From positions 62,001 through 126,000 of the forward strand of contig NZ_BMHT01000009.1 of the NCBI RefSeq assembly GCF_014641455.1: a DNA stretch of 64,000 nucleotides, read 5' to 3'. The notes beneath the pieces were generated by a model. The model worked only from the letters and a program-made list of their open reading frames with translations. It had not been told where the DNA came from and did not search any database. Source of the DNA: Hymenobacter cavernae (GTDB lineage Bacteria; Bacteroidota; Bacteroidia; Cytophagales; Hymenobacteraceae). Each line of letters begins with the position of its first letter. Within the stretch, counting starts at the first letter, position 1. The position numbers and the translations under genes are program-made. Below are positions 32,369 to 41,443 of the stretch, piece by piece.

Positions 32369-33616
32369 TTACGACTCTTTTGAGGCCGCTTCGGAGGTGG
32401 GCGCCGCCGGCCGCATTTTAGTCAAAATTGTGTGACCTAGCTTGTCGCGCTTCGTAGTTAGGTAACTTTGGTTATGCTGATTGGGTTCAATCTCAATCGG
32501 CACCGTCTCGATGATTTCCAGGCCGTAGCCCATCAGGCCGGTGCGCTTGCGCGGGTTGTTGGTGAGCAGGCGCATTTTGGTGATACCTAGGTCGCGCAGA
32601 ATGGAAGCGCCCACGCCGTAGTCGCGCTCGTCCATGCCGAAACCTAGCTCCAGGTTTGCCTCCACCGTGTCGCGGCCTTGCTCCTGCAACTTATAGGCAC
32701 GCAGCTTATTAAGCAAGCCAATACCACGGCCTTCCTGGTTCATGTAGACTACCACGCCGCGGCCTTCCCGGTCGATCTGCTGCATGGCGCGGTGCAGCTG
32801 CGGGCCACAATCGCAGCGGCAGGAGCCGAAAATATCGCCCGTCACGCAGGAGCTGTGCACGCGCACCAGCACTGGCTCGGGGCTGCTCACGTCGCCTTTC
32901 ACGAGGGCCAGATGCTGGGCGCCGTTAGAGCTTTGGGTGAACGAGTACAATTCGAAATCGCCCCACTCGGTTGGCATTTGCACCGAGATATCGCGGGTGA
33001 TGAGGCTTTCGGCTTTCAGACGGTATTTGATGAGGTCCTGCACCGAAATCAGCTTCAGGCCCCAGCGTTTGGCTACCACCTCTAAGTCGGGCACGCGGGC
33101 CATTTCACCATCTTCCTTCAGGATTTCGACCAGCACCCCAGCCGGCTCGAAGCCCGCTAGCCGGGCTAGGTCCACGGCCGCTTCGGTGTGCCCCGCGCGG
33201 CGCAGTACGCCTTCCTTGCGAGCTTTCAGGGGGAAAATATGTCCTGGCCGACCTAGGTCCGACGGCTTGGTTTCGGGGTCGATGAGCGACAGAATCGTTT
33301 TGCTGCGGTCGGAAGCGGAAATACCGGTGGTCACGCCGTTTTTCAGCAAATCGACGGACACTGTGAACGGCGTGGCGTGCAGGGCCGTGTTGCGGCCTAC
33401 CATCAGCTCCAGACCTAGCTCGTCGCAACGTTCTTCCGTCAGCGGCGCGCACACAAGGCCGCGCCCGTGCGTGGCCATGAAGTTTATGACTTCGGGAGTA
33501 GCACAACGGGCCGCGCAGATGAAATCACCTTCGTTTTCGCGGTCTTCGTCGTCCACCACAATCACCACTTTACCGGCGCGGATGTCGGCAATGGCGTCTT
33601 CAATAGAGTCAAGCAT
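32369..33616 (-). CDS. ribBA: Bifunctional RibBA (DHBP synthase / GTP cyclohydrolase II)
   Basis: Two entry reactions of riboflavin synthesis in one 415-aa protein. N-terminal RibB domain (1-200): VVIVVDDEDRENEGDFICAA with the metal-binding Glu, ATHGRGLVCAPLTEERCDEL, and SASDRSKTILSLIDP with LRRAGHTEAAVDLARLAG. C-terminal RibA domain: zinc cysteines in SSCVTGDIFGSCRCDCGPQL, then VVYMNQEGRGIGLLNKLRAY and TNNPRKRTGLMGYGLEI. Ends with a short Pro/Ala/Ser tail. Divergent from the GH2 gene. Confidence 0.96.
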   Translation of the reverse strand: MLDSIEDAIADIRAGKVVIVVDDEDRENEGDFICAARCATPEVINFMATHGRGLVCAPLTEERCDELGLELMVGRNTALHATPFTVSVDLLKNGVTTGISASDRSKTILSLIDPETKPSDLGRPGHIFPLKARKEGVLRRAGHTEAAVDLARLAGFEPAGVLVEILKEDGEMARVPDLEVVAKRWGLKLISVQDLIKYRLKAESLITRDISVQMPTEWGDFELYSFTQSSNGAQHLALVKGDVSSPEPVLVRVHSSCVTGDIFGSCRCDCGPQLHRAMQQIDREGRGVVVYMNQEGRGIGLLNKLRAYKLQEQGRDTVEANLELGFGMDERDYGVGASILRDLGITKMRLLTNNPRKRTGLMGYGLEIIETVPIEIEPNQHNQSYLTTKRDKLGHTILTKMRPAAPTSEAASKES

Positions 33617-33689
33617 AATTGTACGAGCAGCGGAATGGCCTGCTCAACCTGAATAACCAACAGTGGCGGTGCGAAGTTACGCCTTCGGA

Positions 33690-33769
33690 GAGTAACTGAG
33701 TGCCTGAGCGACTGAGTATGGTCGTTCAACATCACCCAACCATTCATTGCGTTACTTAGTTACTTTTTA
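33690..33769. repeat. Tandem-word inverted repeat (type B, AGTAACTGAG words)
   Basis: GAGAGTAACTGAGTGCCTGA at left, GCGTTACTTAGTTAC at right; the loop contains GGTCGTTCAACATC, the half-core also found in type A palindromes. Lies in the ribBA/GH2 divergent gap. Confidence 0.65.
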
Positions 33770-33834
33770 CCTTGGCGTGCTCGAACTGAAGGCAACGGGC
33801 TTGAACCTAGCCTCTCATCACATCCAACCCGCTC

Positions 33835-36288
33835 ATGCTAAAAAGCTTATCTCTCTTTCTGCTCTTAACGGCCAGCCTGAACGCCACGGCGCAGGCTCGC
33901 CGGGAATACGTGCTGGCCAACGACTGGAAGTTCACAAAAGGCGATGTTCCGGAAGCCGCGAAACCTGACTTCAAAGATGCGCAGTGGCAAACCGTGAGCG
34001 TGCCCCACGACTGGGCAATTTACGGTCCTTTCGACGGCAACAATGACCTGCAAACCGTCAAGATTGAGCAGAACAACGAGCAGAAAGCCACTCAGAAAGC
34101 TGGTCGCACAGGCGGCTTGCCGTTCATTGGCACAGGCTGGTACCGGCGGCGATTTACGGTGCCGCAGTTCAAAAAAGGCAACCAAGCCGTGCTTCTGTTC
34201 GACGGCGCCATGAGCAATGCCCACGTTTTTGTGAACGGCAAAGAAGTGGGTTACTGGCCCTACGGCTACAACTCCTTTTCCTTCGACATCACGCCGTACC
34301 TGCAAGCCAGCGGCGAAAACACCCTGGCCGTGCGCCTGCAAAATCAGCCGGAAGCCTCGCGCTGGTACCCCGGCGCGGGCCTCTACCGCAACGTGCACCT
34401 GATCGTGACCGAGGACGTACACATTCCGGTGTGGGGCACCTATGTGACGACGCCCGAAATCAACTCCGCTTCAGCTAAAGTCAACCTGAAAACGCAGGTG
34501 GAACGCCCGAAAGGCAACACGCAGGCGCTGCGGCTGCAAACCGAAATCCGCGACGCGGCGGGCAAGGTCGTGGCTACCGTTTCGACGCCGCTCGCCTCCG
34601 GGCAGGCCAGTGGACAAGAATTCGTGCAAAACCTAGAGGTGAAATCGCCGAAGCTGTGGTCGCCGGAAACGCCGGTGCTGTACACAGCTGACTCTAAGCT
34701 GTATGCTGGCACGGTGCTGAAAGACGAATATAAAACCCGGTTCGGCATTCGCTCCTTTAAGTTTGAAGCGGAAAAAGGGTTCTCCCTCAACGGACAGCCG
34801 CGCAAGTTCAAGGGTGTGTGCAACCACCACGACCTAGGTCCGCTGGGCACAGCGGTGAACACGGCGGCCCTGCGGCGGCAACTCGCGTTGCTCAAAGACA
34901 TGGGCTGCGACGCCATCCGCACCTCGCACAACATGCCCACGCCGGAGTTGGTCAGCCTCTGCGACGAGATGGGCTTCATGATGATGGTGGAAGCTTTCGA
35001 CGAGTGGAAGCGACCCAAGGTGAAGAACGGCTACAGCCAATACTTCGATGAGTGGTCGGAGAAGGACATTGTGAACATGGTGCACCGCGACCGGAACAAC
35101 CCTAGCGTGATTATGTGGAGCATCGGCAACGAGGTGCCCGACCAGAGCAACCCTGAAGGCTACATTATTGCCAAGCGCCTTCAGGACATCTGCCACCGCG
35201 AGGACCCTACGCGCCCCGTAGCCGCCGGCATGGACCGCTTCGACGATGACTTCAAGAACAACTTTGCTCAGGTGCTGGATATTGCGGGCTTCAACTACAA
35301 GCCGCACCGCTACCCCGAGGCGAAAGGCAAGCTCCCGCAGGGTTTCCTCCTAGGTTCCGAAACGGCTTCTACCGTCAGCTCGCGCGGCGTGTACAAGTTT
35401 CCGGTGGAGCAGGTAAAGCAGAAGAAATACCGTGACAATCAGTCGTCTTCCTACGACCTGGAAGCGTGCAGCTGGTCGCAGATTCCCGACGATGAGTTTG
35501 TGAAACAGGACGACTTAGGTTACGTCACCGGCGAGTTCGTTTGGACGGGCTTCGACTACCTCGGCGAACCCACGCCCTACGACGAAGCCTGGCCTTCGCA
35601 CAGCTCTTACTTCGGCATCATCGACTTGGCCGGCATCCCGAAGGACCGCTACTACCTGTACCGTGCCCGATGGAACACGCAGAAGCCGACCTTGCACCTG
35701 CTACCGCACTGGACCTGGCCCGGTCGCGAAGGCCAGACCACGCCGGTGTTCTGCTACACCAGCTACCCGTCGGCCGAGCTGTTTGTGAATGGCAAAAGCC
35801 AGGGCAAACAGACCAAAGCGCCTTCGGATAAGTCCCAGAGCCGCTACCGCCTGATGTGGAATGAGGTAAAGTACCAGCCCGGCACCATCAAAGTGGTAGC
35901 CTACGATGCCCAGGGCAAAGCTGTGGCGGAGGAAGAAGTAAAAACCGCTGGCAAGCCCGACCACATCAAGCTCGTCGCCGACCGCACCAGCCTCACCGCT
36001 GATGGCCAGGAACTAGCTTTCGTGACGGCCCGCGTAGAGGACGCCCAAGGCAACCTCTGCCCCGATGCCACGAACGAGCTGCAATTTGCCGTAAAGGGCC
36101 AGGGCAAGTTCCGCGCCGTCGGCAACGGCGACGCGACTAGCCTAGAGTTATTTCACGAGCCAAAGATGCACGTCTTTCACGGCCAACTCGTGGCTATTGT
36201 GCAGGCTTCCGATAAAGCTGGCGATGTGCAGCTGAATGTTACGGGTTCGGGGCTGAAAGCCGCACAGGTGACGCTGAAGACGAAGTAA
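33835..36288 (+). CDS. Glycoside hydrolase family 2 beta-galactosidase-like enzyme
   Basis: 817 aa, secreted: signal peptide MLKSLSLFLLLTASLNATAQ. GH2 sugar-binding domain (GTGWYRRRFTVPQFKKGNQA, AVRLQNQPEASRWYPGAGLY), immunoglobulin-like domain (~200-300), TIM barrel with GVCNHHDLGPLGTAVNTAAL and MGCDAIRTSHNMPTPELVSL, acid/base Glu in VIMWSIGNEVPDQSNPEGYI, nucleophile Glu in GFLLGSETASTVSSRGVYKF, then DUF4982 (VFCYTSYPSAELFVNGKSQG) and a further Ig-like domain. Probably removes beta-galactosyl residues from plant or algal glycans in the periplasm. No SusC/D pair in view. Confidence 0.93.
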   Translation: MLKSLSLFLLLTASLNATAQARREYVLANDWKFTKGDVPEAAKPDFKDAQWQTVSVPHDWAIYGPFDGNNDLQTVKIEQNNEQKATQKAGRTGGLPFIGTGWYRRRFTVPQFKKGNQAVLLFDGAMSNAHVFVNGKEVGYWPYGYNSFSFDITPYLQASGENTLAVRLQNQPEASRWYPGAGLYRNVHLIVTEDVHIPVWGTYVTTPEINSASAKVNLKTQVERPKGNTQALRLQTEIRDAAGKVVATVSTPLASGQASGQEFVQNLEVKSPKLWSPETPVLYTADSKLYAGTVLKDEYKTRFGIRSFKFEAEKGFSLNGQPRKFKGVCNHHDLGPLGTAVNTAALRRQLALLKDMGCDAIRTSHNMPTPELVSLCDEMGFMMMVEAFDEWKRPKVKNGYSQYFDEWSEKDIVNMVHRDRNNPSVIMWSIGNEVPDQSNPEGYIIAKRLQDICHREDPTRPVAAGMDRFDDDFKNNFAQVLDIAGFNYKPHRYPEAKGKLPQGFLLGSETASTVSSRGVYKFPVEQVKQKKYRDNQSSSYDLEACSWSQIPDDEFVKQDDLGYVTGEFVWTGFDYLGEPTPYDEAWPSHSSYFGIIDLAGIPKDRYYLYRARWNTQKPTLHLLPHWTWPGREGQTTPVFCYTSYPSAELFVNGKSQGKQTKAPSDKSQSRYRLMWNEVKYQPGTIKVVAYDAQGKAVAEEEVKTAGKPDHIKLVADRTSLTADGQELAFVTARVEDAQGNLCPDATNELQFAVKGQGKFRAVGNGDATSLELFHEPKMHVFHGQLVAIVQASDKAGDVQLNVTGSGLKAAQVTLKTK

Positions 36289-36310
36289 TATTTCGTCTTC
36301 AAACCTAGGT

Positions 36311-36362
36311 TATACAACTAGAAAGGGCCGCGCTGATCAGCGCGGCCCTTTCTAGTTGTATA
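36311..36362. terminator. Perfect long palindrome terminator after GH2 gene
   Basis: TATACAACTAGAAAGGGCCG CGCTGA/TCAGCG reversed: a ~25-bp perfect stem with almost no loop. The AAAG/CTTT flanks give T-rich exits both ways. Confidence 0.75.
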
Positions 36363-36364
36363 TA

Positions 36365-36575
36365 GACCGTCATGCTGAGCTTGCCGAAGCATTTCGCGTG
36401 CAGTCGTTGCCCGAAGTAGAGACGCCATATCTTGCGTCTCGTCGTTGCTGATGTTGTTTACCTAGGTTGTTCTAGGTAAGTCGTTCAACGAGGAGACGCA
36501 AGATATGGCGTCTCTACATGGTTTTAGCGTCCGCAACGAAGCGGTAGAGATGCTTCGACCAACTCAGCATGACGG
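36365..36575. repeat. Nested intergenic palindromes, type A
   Basis: Outer pair CCGTCATGCTGAGCTTG..CGAAGCAT with ATGCTTCGACC..CTCAGCATGACGG; nested inside (36416-36517) GTAGAGACGCCATATCTTGC against GCAAGATATGGCGTCTCTAC around GTCGTTGCTG, CCTAGG and AGTCGTTCAACGAGG. Two elements appear to have inserted one within the other. Confidence 0.8.
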
Positions 36576-36593
36576 GTTTGTAGTAACCAGACG

Positions 36594-37658
36594 CTACATC
36601 GACACTTTCTTCTCGCCTTTATCAACCCCTAGGATAAACTTCGTAAGGCCTTTCATATAAACAGCCTGATCGTCGTACATGCTCATGTGGCTGCCTTTGT
36701 TGCAGATGAGGGCGGAGCCGTTTTGCACTTGAGTGGCAATCCAGCGCATGTGCTCGGGGTCCATGGTATCGTGCTTGCCGCCAATGGAGAGCACCGGCAC
36801 CGTGAGTTGAGGGAGGTCTTTGGATCGGTCCCAATTGGTGAGCTTACCGGAAATACCAAACTCGCTCGGGCCTTGCATCGTCACGTAGAGCGACTGGTTG
36901 ATTTTGCTCATCGAGCGGGTAACGGGCTCCGGGTTAGGCACGATGCGGCACAGGTGCTCGGCGTAGAAGTTAGGCTCAAGCAGGCCCATGTACCTAGGGT
37001 TGCTGAAATCCTTTCTGGCCTCAATCTGCCGGATTTCGGCCAGCACTTCGGGCTTCATCTGCTTGGCCAGCACTTCATCGGCGTATTTGCCGTAGGCGGG
37101 GCAGCTCATCATCATGTTCGAAATGATGAGGCCTTTCAGGTTTTGTTGGTATTTGAAAGCGTACTCGGCTGCCAGGATCCCGCCCCACGAGTGACCTAGC
37201 AGATAGAAGTTGTCTTTATTGAGATTCAGCGCTTTGCGTACCTGCTCTACTTCCTCCACGTAGCGCGGCAGGCTCCACATGGCGGTATCTTTGGGGTTGT
37301 CGGAGTTGCCGCAACCTAGCTGGTCGTAGTAAATGAACTCGATGCCTTCGGCGGGCAGGAAGCTTTCCATGCACTCGAAGTACTCGTGCGTGGCGCCGGG
37401 GCCGCCGTTGAGCAGCAGCAGCTTGATCTTGGGGTTGTTACCGAAGCGCTTCGTCCAGACGTTGAAGGTGCCTTTGGGTGTCGTAATCGGAATGATTTTC
37501 ACGCCGCCCGTTTGCACCGCACCGCTGCTATCCTGGGCAAAATAGTTGGAAACGGCAGCCGCAGCGGCATTATCCTTCGATTGCTGCGTACTACAAGACA
37601 GCGCGCTGAGCCCAAACAGAGACAGGCAAGCACCGACGGCGATTTTCGAGAAGTTCAT
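36594..37658 (-). CDS. Proline iminopeptidase-family alpha/beta hydrolase, lipoprotein
   Basis: 354 aa; lipoprotein signal GACLSLFGLSALSCSTQQS. Peptidase S33: LLLNGGPGATHEYFECMESF (H-G-G-P-G-like oxyanion motif with Asn), EFIYYDQLGCGNSDNPKDTA, nucleophile in YLLGHSWGGILAAEYAFKYQ, acid in SIGGKHDTMDPEHMRWIATQ and His in ALICNKGSHMSMYDDQAVYM. Releases N-terminal proline or hydrophobic residues from peptides; located at the envelope by its lipoprotein signal. Confidence 0.92.
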   Translation of the reverse strand: MNFSKIAVGACLSLFGLSALSCSTQQSKDNAAAAAVSNYFAQDSSGAVQTGGVKIIPITTPKGTFNVWTKRFGNNPKIKLLLLNGGPGATHEYFECMESFLPAEGIEFIYYDQLGCGNSDNPKDTAMWSLPRYVEEVEQVRKALNLNKDNFYLLGHSWGGILAAEYAFKYQQNLKGLIISNMMMSCPAYGKYADEVLAKQMKPEVLAEIRQIEARKDFSNPRYMGLLEPNFYAEHLCRIVPNPEPVTRSMSKINQSLYVTMQGPSEFGISGKLTNWDRSKDLPQLTVPVLSIGGKHDTMDPEHMRWIATQVQNGSALICNKGSHMSMYDDQAVYMKGLTKFILGVDKGEKKVSM

Positions 37659-37759
37659 GGGGGCTGAGGGTAATAAGGCGAGGTAGCGCGTGTAGTTGAA
37701 TCAGCTCAACTGCTTAAACCTAAAGATACTCCCCTAGCATTCCAAAAGCTAGGTAGCAC

Positions 37760-37865
37760 GATGTAGCGCGAAGCTCCCGCTTCGCGTGTCGTTGAACGAT
37801 GACGCCTGCAAGACCTAGGTGCCGGTCGTTCAACGATATGCGAAGCGGGAGCTTCGCGCTACATC
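37760..37865. repeat. Intergenic palindrome type A (TGTAGCGCGAAG arms)
   Basis: GATGTAGCGCGAAGCTCCCG at left against CGGGAGCTTCGCGCTACATC at right, 25-bp stem; centre GTCGTTGAACGATGACG..GACCTAGGTGCCGGTCGTTCAACGATA. Nearly the same centre as the copy at 22349. Confidence 0.9.
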
Positions 37866-37878
37866 GCGCCAAGCACCA

Positions 37879-39075
37879 TCACTTCGCCTGCTGGAAGCGT
37901 TGCGTCGGCTGCCAAACGGTCGTTTTGATACCGCGCAGATAGCGCCACCAACCCAGCAGCAGCGCCGCGTTCATGCTGTAGAAGTGCGTGATAAAGCGCA
38001 GGATACGCGAGTGAAAACCCACCCGCCGCAGCAGCCAATCGAGGCCAACCAGTACCGGCAGACCTAGCTGCCCCAACAAGGAAAGCTGGTAAAACCAGCC
38101 CGTACCGCGCACCACCAGCACCACGTTAGCCAGCAACATCAGCAGCAACAGCTGCGGCGTGTACCAGCGCAACACCTTATGGGACCAGAAGGCAAAAGCG
38201 CGCCCGTTCCACGGCGGCCACAGCACCCCCCGGAATACGCTCAGATTCTGGAAGTTACCAGCCGAAATCCGCGCTTTGCGACGAAACTCCTCCGGTAGCC
38301 GATCCGACACGTCTTCGTAGCAGACAGCTTCCAGCTCATTAATTGCCTGATATCCATCGCGCAACACCGCCATCGAGATATAGAAGTCATCGACCAGGAA
38401 AGAGGCCGGAGCCGGATGATACGCGCTGCGGCGCACGGCAAAGCAGCCGCCGAACGCGCCCATCATGGCGCCCCACACCACACCTTCCTCGTACTTGATC
38501 TGGTTTTCGCGCTCCAGATAGGCCTTTTCCTGACCCGAAATTCCTTCGCGGCGGTGTTCGGGGTTGATGATGTTGCCACCTACTTGCCCGATAATCGGAT
38601 TTCGGAAGTGCTTGACTAGATGATAGATTGTATCGGGGGCGAAGAACACATTGGCGTCGGTGAGCAGCAGTACCGGCGCGGTGGCTTCGCGGGCCAGGGC
38701 TTCTATCACGCCGGGCTTGCCGGTGCGCTGATAAAAAGGCCGAAACTGCACGCCTGAATACGTAGACGCGAGGCGTTCTACCAGCGTATTTGTCTGATCC
38801 TGAGAGTAATCGGAGCCAATATAGAGTGTGATCCGGTCGAGCGGATACGTGGTTTGGAAGGTGCTGCGGATCTTCTCCTCAATCACCTGCTCCTCATTGT
38901 GCACGGCCAGCAGAATATCGACAGCGGGCAGGTCGGCACCGTTCGGCGCATATACGTTGCGGTTGGGCTGTCGCCCTTTCGCCAGCCAACCTAACAGCAC
39001 CGGAAACAACGCATACGTGTGTGCCACCAGTAACAAGCTCAGCCAGAGCACAATTGCCGCCACTACCTCTATCAT
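37879..39075 (-). CDS. Family 2 glycosyltransferase, membrane-anchored
   Basis: 398 aa. N-terminal TM (VVAAIVLWLSLLLVAHTYAL), GT-A domain with PAVDILLAVHNEEQVIEEKI, LYIGSDYSQDQTNTLVERLA, acceptor/metal motif VLLLTDANVFFAPDTIYHLV, and QINELEAV-type substrate loop (GYQAINELEAVCYEDVSDRL); three C-terminal TMs. Start overlaps the preceding GT1 stop by 4 bp (ATGA), so the two are translationally coupled. Probably polymerises or exports a surface polysaccharide. Confidence 0.92.
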   Translation of the reverse strand: MIEVVAAIVLWLSLLLVAHTYALFPVLLGWLAKGRQPNRNVYAPNGADLPAVDILLAVHNEEQVIEEKIRSTFQTTYPLDRITLYIGSDYSQDQTNTLVERLASTYSGVQFRPFYQRTGKPGVIEALAREATAPVLLLTDANVFFAPDTIYHLVKHFRNPIIGQVGGNIINPEHRREGISGQEKAYLERENQIKYEEGVVWGAMMGAFGGCFAVRRSAYHPAPASFLVDDFYISMAVLRDGYQAINELEAVCYEDVSDRLPEEFRRKARISAGNFQNLSVFRGVLWPPWNGRAFAFWSHKVLRWYTPQLLLLMLLANVVLVVRGTGWFYQLSLLGQLGLPVLVGLDWLLRRVGFHSRILRFITHFYSMNAALLLGWWRYLRGIKTTVWQPTQRFQQAK

Positions 39076-40286
39076 ACCGTAGCAGGCGTAAAGCGGCGAT
39101 AAAGCTCCAGAAAGCGTTCTACCACTCGACGGTTATCATAAAGACGACCAACCGTTTGCGCAGCCGCTTGCCCGATTTCATCACAGTTTATCTTGCCCCG
39201 ATGGTAGCGCACGATACGGTCGATCCACTCGCTGGGCTCGTCGCAGATGAGAATATCTTGGTTGTTGGAAACGTGAATTCCCTCCGAACCTAGGCCCGTG
39301 CTGAGAATGCACTTGCCCATTGCCATGCCCTCGATAATCTTGATGCGCATGCCGCCACCCGAGAGCAGCGGCACCAGCATCATCTCGTAGCGCTGCATGA
39401 AATCGGCCGCCGACTCCACGAAGCCGTGCATGAACACGTTTTTTAGCTTGAGTTTCAGCAGCTGCTCCGGCGGATTCTTGCCGGCAATGTGCAGCTCCAT
39501 ATCCGGCAGTTTTTCCTGGATGGTCGGCCACACGTTGGTCAGAAACCATTCCAGTCCTTCCAAGTTCGGCAGCCAATCGAGGGAGCCGATCATGAACAGC
39601 GTGTTGGGCTTGGGCCGAATGCGAGGGTCAGGGCGAAAACGGGCTAGGTCTACCCCGGCCGGGATAAAGACCACTGGCTCTTTGCACCCAAAGGCGCGCA
39701 GGCGACGCTGGTCGGGCTCGGTGATGGCCGCAATGCCATCGAAGCGGGGCAGGTACTCCTGCTCAAACTGCTTCACGCCCTTAGCCAAGTGGTATAAGTA
39801 GAAGCGGCGCAGCGAGTTAGGCTCGCGCTCAGCCAGCATCTGCCAGATCGTGTGCTCCACGTTGTGCGCCCGCAACACCACGGGCAGCTCAGGCCGCACG
39901 CGCTTGATTACGTCGAGGTACCAGGCCACGAACGTACCTTCCACCTGCACCACGTCAAACTGCTCCGTTTCTAGCAGGTGAGTCAGGGTATCGGCCAAAG
40001 CCGGGCTCACGAACCGCTCGACATTATAAGGCATTTTGCCTACCAGTAGGTTCTTCAGCGCTTTCCACGGCGACAGGCGCGTATCGACTGGCACGGGCAC
40101 CAGACGCACAGCCGGACCTAGGTGGTCGAGCACATCTGCTTCCTGCCAGTGCTTGTGCGTGTTAGGCGCTACCACCGTTACGCGGTGCCCCGCCTGCACC
40201 AGTCCTGCGGCAACATCATACATGGCAATAGCGCCACCATCAGTTGGCGGAAACGGCACCCGGAAGCAAAGCTGAAGAATATGCAC
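39072..40286 (-). CDS. Family 1/4 glycosyltransferase
   Basis: 404 aa GT-B enzyme. N-terminal domain MHILQLCFRVPFPPTDGGAI with glycine-rich acceptor loop and AHNVEHTIWQMLAEREPNSL; C-terminal donor domain IGSLDWLPNLEGLEWFLTNV, MELHIAGKNPPEQLLKLKLK and the E-x7-E region MRIKIIEGMAMGKCILSTGL with final HVSNNQDILICDEPSEWIDR. Resembles the sugar-transferase PEP-CTERM/EpsH-type group. Coupled to the GT2 gene downstream. Confidence 0.92.
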   Translation of the reverse strand: MHILQLCFRVPFPPTDGGAIAMYDVAAGLVQAGHRVTVVAPNTHKHWQEADVLDHLGPAVRLVPVPVDTRLSPWKALKNLLVGKMPYNVERFVSPALADTLTHLLETEQFDVVQVEGTFVAWYLDVIKRVRPELPVVLRAHNVEHTIWQMLAEREPNSLRRFYLYHLAKGVKQFEQEYLPRFDGIAAITEPDQRRLRAFGCKEPVVFIPAGVDLARFRPDPRIRPKPNTLFMIGSLDWLPNLEGLEWFLTNVWPTIQEKLPDMELHIAGKNPPEQLLKLKLKNVFMHGFVESAADFMQRYEMMLVPLLSGGGMRIKIIEGMAMGKCILSTGLGSEGIHVSNNQDILICDEPSEWIDRIVRYHRGKINCDEIGQAAAQTVGRLYDNRRVVERFLELYRRFTPATV

Positions 40287-40288
40287 GA

Positions 40289-40375
40289 AAGAGTAACTGA
40301 GCGGCTGAGTAACTGAGTAGCGGTCTACTATCGTTCGGCAAACTTAATCAGTTACTCCGTTACTCAGTTACCCTG
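40289..40375. repeat. Tandem-word inverted repeat (type B, GAGTAACTGAG words)
   Basis: AGAGTAACTGAGCGGCTGAG at left, CAGTTACTCCGTTACTCAGT at right, with a loop holding CTATCGTTCGGCAAAC. Same vocabulary as the repeat at 33690. Confidence 0.75.
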
Positions 40376-40377
40376 AA

Positions 40378-41400
40378 TTATACGTGAAATTGCTGCAACA
40401 CGGCTTGCACCTGCTCGTCGGTGCCGAGCAGCAGCAGCACGTCGCCGGGCGCGGGGCGGGTGTCGGCGCTGGGGCTCACCAGCACTTCCCCACTTTGCAG
40501 CCGCAAACCAATAATGGTAGCGCCCGTGCGGGAGCGTACATCCAGCTCCCGGATGCTGCGGCCCTGCCACTCGCGCCGAAACTCCTGATAACGTAACTCT
40601 TCCAGCCTCAACTTATTAGGACCTAGGCCACTAATCATATCCAGGAACCGAATTACTTCGGGCCGCATGATCAGGTTGGCCATGTGCGAGCCCCCGATTT
40701 CCTCCGGCATCACCACCGAATCGACGCCGGCGCGCAGCAGCTTGCTTTCGCTGGTCTTGACGCTGGCGCGGGCAATAATCTTGAGGTTCGGGTTGAGGCC
40801 GCGCGCCGTGAGAGCCACAAACACGTTGTCGGCGTCTTTGGGCAGTGCCGAAATGAGTGCCTGCGCGCGCTCCACTCCCGCTTGCAGCAACGTTTCATCG
40901 GCAGTAGCATCACCGAAAATAACGGCGGCCGGTCCGGTGCCATTCTCGGTTGCTAGGCGTACCAGTTCCTGATCTTGTTCAATTACAACCACTTGCGCCC
41001 CATTCGCCACCAGCTCCGCGTAGGCTTTGCTCCCGTTACGCCCGAAGCCGCACACAATTACGTGGTTCGTAAAGCTCCTGATTTCCTGGTCGGTCCGGTA
41101 CATATTGAATAGCGTGCGCAGCTCCCCGTTGAAGATATAGGTGGTAAGCTGCGAAATCAAATAGGCAATAAAGAGGAGGTTGATGAAGATATAAACCGAC
41201 ACAAACAGCCGCCCTGCCGGCGAAAACGGATGCAGCTCGCCGTAGCCCACCGTCGAGACGGTGGTAATGGTCATGTAAAAGGCATCGAGCAGACTGTAGT
41301 GCTCGATCAGCATGAACCCAATGACGCCGGTAGTAAGGCTAGCCAAGGCCAGCACCAACGACACCATGAAGCGGTTCAGAGCGGCCGCGCGCTTCCACAT
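40378..41400 (-). CDS. Potassium channel with RCK/TrkA domain
   Basis: 340 aa. Two TMs (SLVLALASLTTGVIGFMLIE and LFVSVYIFINLLFIAYLISQ) flank the pore loop with selectivity filter TTVSTVGYGELHP; then RCK_N with nucleotide motif NHVIVCGFGRNGSKAYAELV and RCK_C (TrkA-C) domain LREELRYQ..RTGATIIGLRLQSGEV, APGDVLLLLGTDEQVQAV. A 2TM ligand-gated K+ channel of the Kch/MthK type. Separated from the glycosyltransferases by a repeat. Confidence 0.93.
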   Translation of the reverse strand: MWKRAAALNRFMVSLVLALASLTTGVIGFMLIEHYSLLDAFYMTITTVSTVGYGELHPFSPAGRLFVSVYIFINLLFIAYLISQLTTYIFNGELRTLFNMYRTDQEIRSFTNHVIVCGFGRNGSKAYAELVANGAQVVVIEQDQELVRLATENGTGPAAVIFGDATADETLLQAGVERAQALISALPKDADNVFVALTARGLNPNLKIIARASVKTSESKLLRAGVDSVVMPEEIGGSHMANLIMRPEVIRFLDMISGLGPNKLRLEELRYQEFRREWQGRSIRELDVRSRTGATIIGLRLQSGEVLVSPSADTRPAPGDVLLLLGTDEQVQAVLQQFHV

Positions 41401-41443
41401 GAGGGTTTGGATTTATGTTCAACGAGCTACAATGTAAGACTAC